From an uncultured Prevotellaceae bacterium (lineage in GTDB: Bacteria > Bacteroidota > Bacteroidia > Bacteroidales > Bacteroidaceae): a stretch of 37,046 bases of DNA. Location: contig CADASP010000034.1 of the NCBI GenBank assembly GCA_902790625.1, forward strand, positions 1 to 37,046. The letters are read 5' to 3'. Every line of letters begins with the position of its first letter. Position 1 is the stretch's first letter. Made by a program: the position numbers and the translations under genes. Positions 32,944 through 37,046 of this stretch are shown here, one piece after another. The notes under the pieces were generated by a model that ran no database searches, was not told the origin of the DNA, and worked only from the letters and a program-made list of their open reading frames with translations.

Positions 32944-33192
32944 GGTTGGCAGCGGCCGCTGCCATTCTTGGCGGCGTTCGCTGCCATCATTGGCAGCGGC
33001 CGCTGCCAATGTTGTCCCCGCCCGCTGCCAACCTAAAAAGCATGCCCATTTTCCCTCTGCGGTGCCTCCCGCTCCCCGTTTGTCGTGCGTCGCCGCTCAT
33101 GAATGCACCTCATTTCGCTCGTCGTCAACAATGCTCAGCTGCATGTCATCACTTTTTTAGCGAATCGTTTGCTGATGCCGTAAATAATTCGT
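32944..33192 (+). repeat. Interspersed ~245-bp repeat, copy C
   Basis: This is the most complete copy. It contains TTGGCAGCGGCCGCTGCCA twice (about 32946-32964 and 32991-33010), the CCCCGCCCGCTGCCAACCT segment, CATTTCGCTCGTCGTCAACA and the end GTAAATAATTCGTACG. Positions 33193-33321, up to the AAA+ gene, hold only a short unsupported frame. The AT-rich block begins directly to the right. Confidence 0.88.
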
Positions 33193-33321
33193 ACGGCTGA
33201 AAGGAAACAAAAGGCAGATATGGTGGAGGAAATTGGAGTGGCAGTAGGCATAATGCTCGGCGAGTTCATCGCCTACCCGCTTGATAACTCTCTCTATGTG
33301 CTTGGCACCCATACTTTATTA

Positions 33322-34995
33322 TTATACAAATCCAATTCTGTTCGCTTTCGCATTTCGAATTATTTCACTGTCACAATAAGACCTGACGCTTGAAACATCT
33401 TGATGGTGTCCATAGAGAATACTGTCAACAATCTGCTTTCGTGCGATATTCTCAATCTGACCGCCACTGAAATCATAGCTCTCTGCAAGGCCTCTCGCTT
33501 CTTCACAACTTAGGGAGGGTAACATGGCGTTCCAAATTTGTTTTCTGGTGGTCACAGTCGGTTTGTCAAAACATATTTTATAAAGGAAACGTCGTTCGAA
33601 TGCTGAATCCAAATTATTTGTGAGGTTGGTTGTGGCAATCATTATTCCAGAGAGATTCTCCATAGCCTGAAGAATGATATTCTGACAGGCATTCTCCATC
33701 TTGTCAACAGCCGCATCGGTATTGTTTGAGCGTTTGTTGATAATGGCATCTGCCTCGTTGAAGAGTAGGATAGGGCAGATGTCACACTTCTTGACCATTG
33801 CCTCATACTTAGTGAAGAGTCCCTGAATCTTCTTCTCGCTCTCACCAACCCACTTTGATTTCAAATCGGATATATTGACTTGAAAGATTGAACGTCCAGT
33901 CTTACGACTCAGTTGTAGCACAGTTTCTGTCTTGCCGGTACCAGGGGAGCCATAGAAGAGGCAAGTGAAGCCTGTACGCATATTTGCTTCTTTAAGACGC
34001 TGCTGAATGTCCTTGAATCTATCTATAGAAAGTAGTTCGGTCAAGCGTTCTATCTCTTCTGTTTCACGTTCATTGTAGTACATGCGCTTTTCTACGATTA
34101 CATCTGGCATAAGTAAAGAGTTACTTATGTTTTCGTTCTTTATATCTATATATTCCCTAAACTCTACAAGAGTAGTTTCTAATATCTTGTCTGTAAGACA
34201 GAATTTGTCTGGTTCAACCATGCCATTGACGGTGTAGTTTTCTATCCACCCTTTTTTCGTTAATATACAAGTGTTGGCATTTAGAACGAATATGAACGAC
34301 TTGATGCCTGATTCTTCAGGGAGGATTCGTAAAATCTCAGAAGACGAAATATAATCAGAATTGTTTTCTATCTTATCCATCACTGTGAGTAGAATCACCA
34401 TCATGGCAAGGTCGTTCAGTTCGGAGGTCAGCAAGTCTTTTGAGAATATCAGATGCCTTGTCGACTCCAAGAGTCGTCTGACGTTTTTAGCTATTTCTTC
34501 ATAGAGTCCTTCATCGCGTTTTAGCATCTCTATCCATTTGGTGATTATTGTATAGACATCGTATGCTGTGTAGTCTTCATATTTCTTGGGGGTATATGGC
34601 TTGTTATCTATAATAGCCTCCATAAACTCATCACGAATGCGGTACTCTAAAGCATATCTTGCCATACTCCATTGCACGAAGTGCCTATAATGTAAATCAT
34701 CCAATTCTTCCTTGTGTATACGAAATCTGAGAGGTGAACATTTCGTATAGCATGACATGTAGTTTAGAGATTTAGATTCGTTGCTATTTGCGAGTATGGC
34801 AAGCATAATTGATTGAAAATGGGTAACGTTTAATTCCTTGCTGACAAAATTGATAGCATCATTGCACTTGTCGTAGAACTCTGGGGAGAGTTTGCTGTCG
34901 CAAGATTCTTCATATATCATCTCAAATGCTGATGCCAGAGTATAATTCTCCAGTTTCTTCTCTGTTATTTTCGTTTCTTCCTTTGCCATTGCCAT
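33322..34995 (-). CDS. AAA+ ATPase with Asn in Walker B (paralogue 2)
   Basis: This 557-residue protein is homologous to the one at 26519-28285 over its AAA+ domain and, more weakly, its N-terminal half. Walker A is GSPGTGKT (349-356), then SKWVGESEKKI. Walker B is PILLFNEADAII with Asn413 replacing Asp. Sensor ATTNL and finger AFERRF are also present. Base composition is far more AT-rich than paralogue 1, so it probably arrived separately. Start ATG is at 34995, or 34989. The gene follows the 46-codon sigma-like frame by 18 nt and the 166-residue gene by about 200 nt, all on one strand. Confidence 0.9.
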   Translation of the reverse strand: MAMAKEETKITEKKLENYTLASAFEMIYEESCDSKLSPEFYDKCNDAINFVSKELNVTHFQSIMLAILANSNESKSLNYMSCYTKCSPLRFRIHKEELDDLHYRHFVQWSMARYALEYRIRDEFMEAIIDNKPYTPKKYEDYTAYDVYTIITKWIEMLKRDEGLYEEIAKNVRRLLESTRHLIFSKDLLTSELNDLAMMVILLTVMDKIENNSDYISSSEILRILPEESGIKSFIFVLNANTCILTKKGWIENYTVNGMVEPDKFCLTDKILETTLVEFREYIDIKNENISNSLLMPDVIVEKRMYYNERETEEIERLTELLSIDRFKDIQQRLKEANMRTGFTCLFYGSPGTGKTETVLQLSRKTGRSIFQVNISDLKSKWVGESEKKIQGLFTKYEAMVKKCDICPILLFNEADAIINKRSNNTDAAVDKMENACQNIILQAMENLSGIMIATTNLTNNLDSAFERRFLYKICFDKPTVTTRKQIWNAMLPSLSCEEARGLAESYDFSGGQIENIARKQIVDSILYGHHQDVSSVRSYCDSEIIRNAKANRIGFV

Positions 34996-35013
34996 TTGTT
35001 TTTTGTGAAATAA

Positions 35014-35154
35014 TTATTTATCTAATGGTTTTTGTGTGAGAATCACCTCTTCATCTACCGTTACCATTGGATAGCGGATTACTTCCTTGAGATAATTGTT
35101 TACTGAAATGTTGCTACGCTCGGTATTGTTCTTGGTGTTTTTGAATTGTCTCAT
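35014..35154 (-). CDS. 46-residue peptide resembling the RpoD N terminus (sigma region 1.2)
   Basis: The frame MRQFKNTKNNTERSNISVNN followed by YLKEVIRYPMVTVDEEVILT and QKPLDK closely resembles, from memory, the first 45 residues of the Bacteroidetes housekeeping sigma factor (MRQLKITKSI...LDKYLQEIG...TVEEEVELAQ), then stops. The rest of a sigma factor is absent. The ATG at 35154 has an A-rich ribosome site (AAAAAAAGC) and is the start that aligns with RpoD; a longer frame to 35295 overlaps the preceding gene. It lies 18 nt before the AAA+ gene. A decoy or anti-sigma role is inference; it could also be a stray RpoD fragment. Confidence 0.7.
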   Translation of the reverse strand: MRQFKNTKNNTERSNISVNNYLKEVIRYPMVTVDEEVILTQKPLDK

Positions 35155-35192
35155 TAGTTGCTTTTTTTGTTTATTCAGGTGATTGAAAAACT

Positions 35193-35693
35193 TTATGTCT
35201 TGAGCACCCTTCTTATTACTATTCTTACATTCTTCAGTTTGAGTAGAGGCTGACCAAGATATGAAGAAATCTCGTATCCATTTGCCTTCATCCAATTAAC
35301 TGCTTGGTTCCTAATTTCGTTGTCATAGGCGATTGTCATTTGTAGAGGCAGCTGTTCCATGAATATGTTTGGATAATATGTGGTGTTGTCGGGTTGAGTT
35401 GTGGTGATGCCGAGGATGAAGGGCACGAGGGTGCCGTTCAGGGAGCATTTGTCCGCCTCCTGCTCAAAGCCCAGTTCCTTATGTATCCCTTCTACGATTT
35501 TTGCCAAGTCGAGTAAAGCATCCGTTAGGCAGTTTTGACAGATGGCGTCCAGTTCAGCACTCAAATTCTGTTCCATCCCCATAATGTCGATACCCTTTTG
35601 TTTTCTCATGTATTCCACCTGAAAACGGAATGATTCATTCTTGGTTCGCGTAGCCAATTGAGCCTTGCGCTTCTGTTCTTTGTTTTTACTCAT
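35193..35693 (-). CDS. Uncharacterised 166-residue protein
   Basis: I do not recognise this family. The N-terminal 25 residues are basic (MSKNKEQKRKAQLATRTKNE). A helical middle follows (LSAELDAICQNCLTDALLDL), and the end is mixed alpha/beta with a basic tail. There is no signal peptide. Its central part is less AT-rich than its neighbours. It lies upstream of the sigma-like peptide and AAA+ gene on the same strand and is separated from the nuclease operon by a terminator, so those three genes probably form one unit. Confidence 0.7.
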   Translation of the reverse strand: MSKNKEQKRKAQLATRTKNESFRFQVEYMRKQKGIDIMGMEQNLSAELDAICQNCLTDALLDLAKIVEGIHKELGFEQEADKCSLNGTLVPFILGITTTQPDNTTYYPNIFMEQLPLQMTIAYDNEIRNQAVNWMKANGYEISSYLGQPLLKLKNVRIVIRRVLKT

Positions 35694-35773
35694 GATTTTT
35701 GAAATTACATATTGTTAAGAGGAATAGCCCTCCATATATATGTATCTTTATACGAATAAAAAGGCTCAAAAAA

Positions 35774-35807
35774 CGGCGTTTTTGCATGTTGATGTGCAAA
35801 AACGCCG
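35774..35807 (-). terminator. Intrinsic terminator of the WYL-nuclease operon
   Basis: CGGCGTTTTTGCA (35774-35786) and TGCAAAAACGCCG (35795-35807) form a perfect 13-bp stem with an 8-base loop. On the minus strand it is followed by six T residues (35768-35773). It lies 20 bases past the nuclease stop. Confidence 0.85.
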
Positions 35808-35827
35808 CAGAAAACTAATGAAAATTA

Positions 35828-36718
35828 TTATCTTTTACTTTCTTGATAATTTGTTTCTATGTAATTCTTCACTAAAAGCTCGTCATCCATTGCAAACATT
35901 TTCGCTTTGGTAAAATCTATACCTTTAAAGCCATTTTTAAGCATCTCTTGAATAGTATTCACTTCGAATGTAAACTTGCAGTTATTCTTTTCGAAAATCT
36001 TATTCAACATTTTTTCTGCTTTTTTCTTGAATACTTCAACAATAGATCCTTCTATTTTAAAACAATCGGAGTTTTTTATTTCATAGACATTATTGCATAG
36101 GAAAATATTCTTATTCTTTATCTTATTATTAATGACATAAAAGATTATGCCAAACAAGTGACAAGTTTCTTGTTTTGGATCAAACCAAGAAAAATGTTTC
36201 TGTTCTTTTTCCTTACGCTGGTTTATTTCTTTTTGAATATCTTCACAAAAACCACGAAATGATTCTGCTATTTGTGGATTATCATAAAACCTTTCTCCAA
36301 TAGACATTCTACATGATTTGTAACCCTTTTCTCCCCAATATGCTTCAGAAAGATAAAAGCCGTCTCTATGTTTGTCATCCTTGTATTTCCAACCACTTTT
36401 CTCTGTATACTTACTTTCAATAAAAACGACATTATCACATTTTTCAAAGAAAACATCCATGTTGGGAGTTCCTGCCGTTTTATTCTCTCCGACAAGAATG
36501 CCAGGTAAATGTTTTTCAAATTGAAAGTTCTTAATGCCCTTTTCTTTACATAGCCAAGAATATAAGTCAAAACATAATCTTGATGAAGATCTATTGCTCC
36601 AAAATTTCTTCTCAAGTTCGTTACCACTCCCTTGCAGAAATTGTTCAATAAAGTACCTGTCAGAACCATTCTTGGCTATCAGTCTTTCAAAATACTGTAA
36701 TCTTAATTCTTTTTTCAT
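35828..36718 (-). CDS. Probable PD-(D/E)XK-fold nuclease
   Basis: This 296-residue, Lys- and Phe-rich, AT-rich gene product contains TPNMDVFFEKCDNVVFIESK. D88 and E101-x-K103 fit the central D...ExK catalytic pattern of restriction-like nucleases, and an acidic helix residue upstream (E34 or E36) could complete it. It has no signal peptide or helix-turn-helix. It starts four bases after the stop of the WYL regulator, so it is cotranscribed with it. A defence nuclease is a reasonable inference, but no methyltransferase or known defence core gene is visible. Confidence 0.6.
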   Translation of the reverse strand: MKKELRLQYFERLIAKNGSDRYFIEQFLQGSGNELEKKFWSNRSSSRLCFDLYSWLCKEKGIKNFQFEKHLPGILVGENKTAGTPNMDVFFEKCDNVVFIESKYTEKSGWKYKDDKHRDGFYLSEAYWGEKGYKSCRMSIGERFYDNPQIAESFRGFCEDIQKEINQRKEKEQKHFSWFDPKQETCHLFGIIFYVINNKIKNKNIFLCNNVYEIKNSDCFKIEGSIVEVFKKKAEKMLNKIFEKNNCKFTFEVNTIQEMLKNGFKGIDFTKAKMFAMDDELLVKNYIETNYQESKR

Positions 36719-36722
36719 ATTT

Positions 36723-37046
36723 CTATTGGTATATATTTATCATGTTACCAATTCTCTTTTTCATCTCCTCCCTCAATTCCTTTGGCTCCAACACCTCCAC
36801 CTTATCACCCATTGCCAGCAACAGACTGACCAACTCAGGTGTAACGCATAATCTATAGGTGAAATCTGCAAATTCACCATGCTTGGATTTACCTTCCGAT
36901 TGGCTTTTGTGGAGCGGAGTAGAGCGAAGATATTCTGCTTGAATGCCGTAGGCGCGGATTTTGACTTTTGTAATGGGTAAATCTTTATTCACAAAGATGC
37001 CAACAACATTAGAAAAGTACTTTTGAGCATCAAAGTCTTCAGGCAA
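36723..37046 (-). CDS. WYL-domain transcriptional regulator (C-terminal part)
   Basis: Only the last 107 residues are inside the window; the 5' part lies beyond 37046. The text PEDFDAQKYFSNVVGIFVN, then VKIRAYGIQAEYLRSTPLHK, and VTPELVSLLLAMGDKVEVLE followed by LREEMKKRI, is typical of the end of WYL proteins (YafY-like), where WYL is followed by its C-terminal extension. WYL regulators bind nucleic-acid-like ligands and frequently control phage-defence operons. Its partner here is the nuclease gene. Confidence 0.75.
   Translation of the reverse strand: MPEDFDAQKYFSNVVGIFVNKDLPITKVKIRAYGIQAEYLRSTPLHKSQSEGKSKHGEFADFTYRLCVTPELVSLLLAMGDKVEVLEPKELREEMKKRIGNMINIYQ

Noticed and set aside
33220..33393. 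Short plus-strand frame starting MVEEIGVAVGIMLGEF
   Set aside because: It overlaps the 3' end of AAA+ paralogue 2 on the other strand, and nothing recognisable is encoded. It might be a remnant, but there is too little to support it.
35155..35295. Upstream extension of the sigma-like peptide frame (93 residues in total)
   Set aside because: The extension overlaps the 166-residue gene in another frame, and similarity to RpoD begins exactly at the internal Met (35154) with its own A-rich ribosome site.

Overview
The window looks like a chromosome segment from a Bacteroidales bacterium, most likely Prevotella or a close relative. Start codons are repeatedly preceded by the Bacteroidetes -7 box (TAnnTTTG), ribosome sites are A-rich, and the proteins (AraC regulators, double-ATPase efflux system, choice-of-anchor/adhesin fragments) have a Prevotella flavour. 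Most of the window is GC-rich; about 33.3-37.0 kb is visibly AT-rich. No rRNA, tRNA, CRISPR array or transposase was seen.

0-6 kb: a twice-frameshifted FtsX/MacB-type permease gene, a sensor kinase and an NtrC-type sigma54 response regulator, all on the minus strand. The permease has a near-consensus sigma54 promoter, with two matching palindromes 22 bp apart placed like an NtrC-type enhancer. This suggests the two-component system drives the permease. 6-10 kb: an AraC regulator behind duplicated promoter-like repeats, a CE12-type secreted acetylesterase, and a second AraC regulator. 10-16.1 kb: a complete TolC / HlyD / double-ATPase / two-permease efflux operon of the YbhGFSR type, divergent from the second AraC gene. 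Several 0-15 kb genes carry in-frame GC-rich palindromic repeat insertions, reminiscent of Rickettsia palindromic elements.

16-24 kb: a sigma-70-like protein fused to a glycine-rich phage-associated domain (A1S_2505-like), divergent from a small vWA protein; an archaeal-type ATPase; then sbcD-sbcC with a 4-nt overlap. 24-28.3 kb: a decayed gene, a coiled-coil protein, an HNH-like protein and an AAA+ ATPase with Asn in its Walker B motif.

28.3-33.2 kb: a decayed region with tandem repeats, two inverted copies of a ~245-bp interspersed repeat (a third copy opens the window) and, between them, fragments of an adhesin, a ZIP transporter, a lipoprotein leader, a DUF1349 protein and UmuC, plus two intact genes (acyltransferase 3 and GNAT acetyltransferase).

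33.3-37 kb: an AT-rich accessory block on the minus strand: a WYL regulator (cut by the window edge) with a PD-(D/E)XK-like nuclease, a strong terminator, then a 166-aa unknown protein, a 46-aa peptide resembling the extreme N terminus of the Bacteroidetes housekeeping sigma factor, and a second AAA+ ATPase paralogous to the one at 26.5-28.3 kb. This block and the sigma/vWA pair are the best candidates for undescribed systems; their roles in defence or regulation are inferred, not shown.
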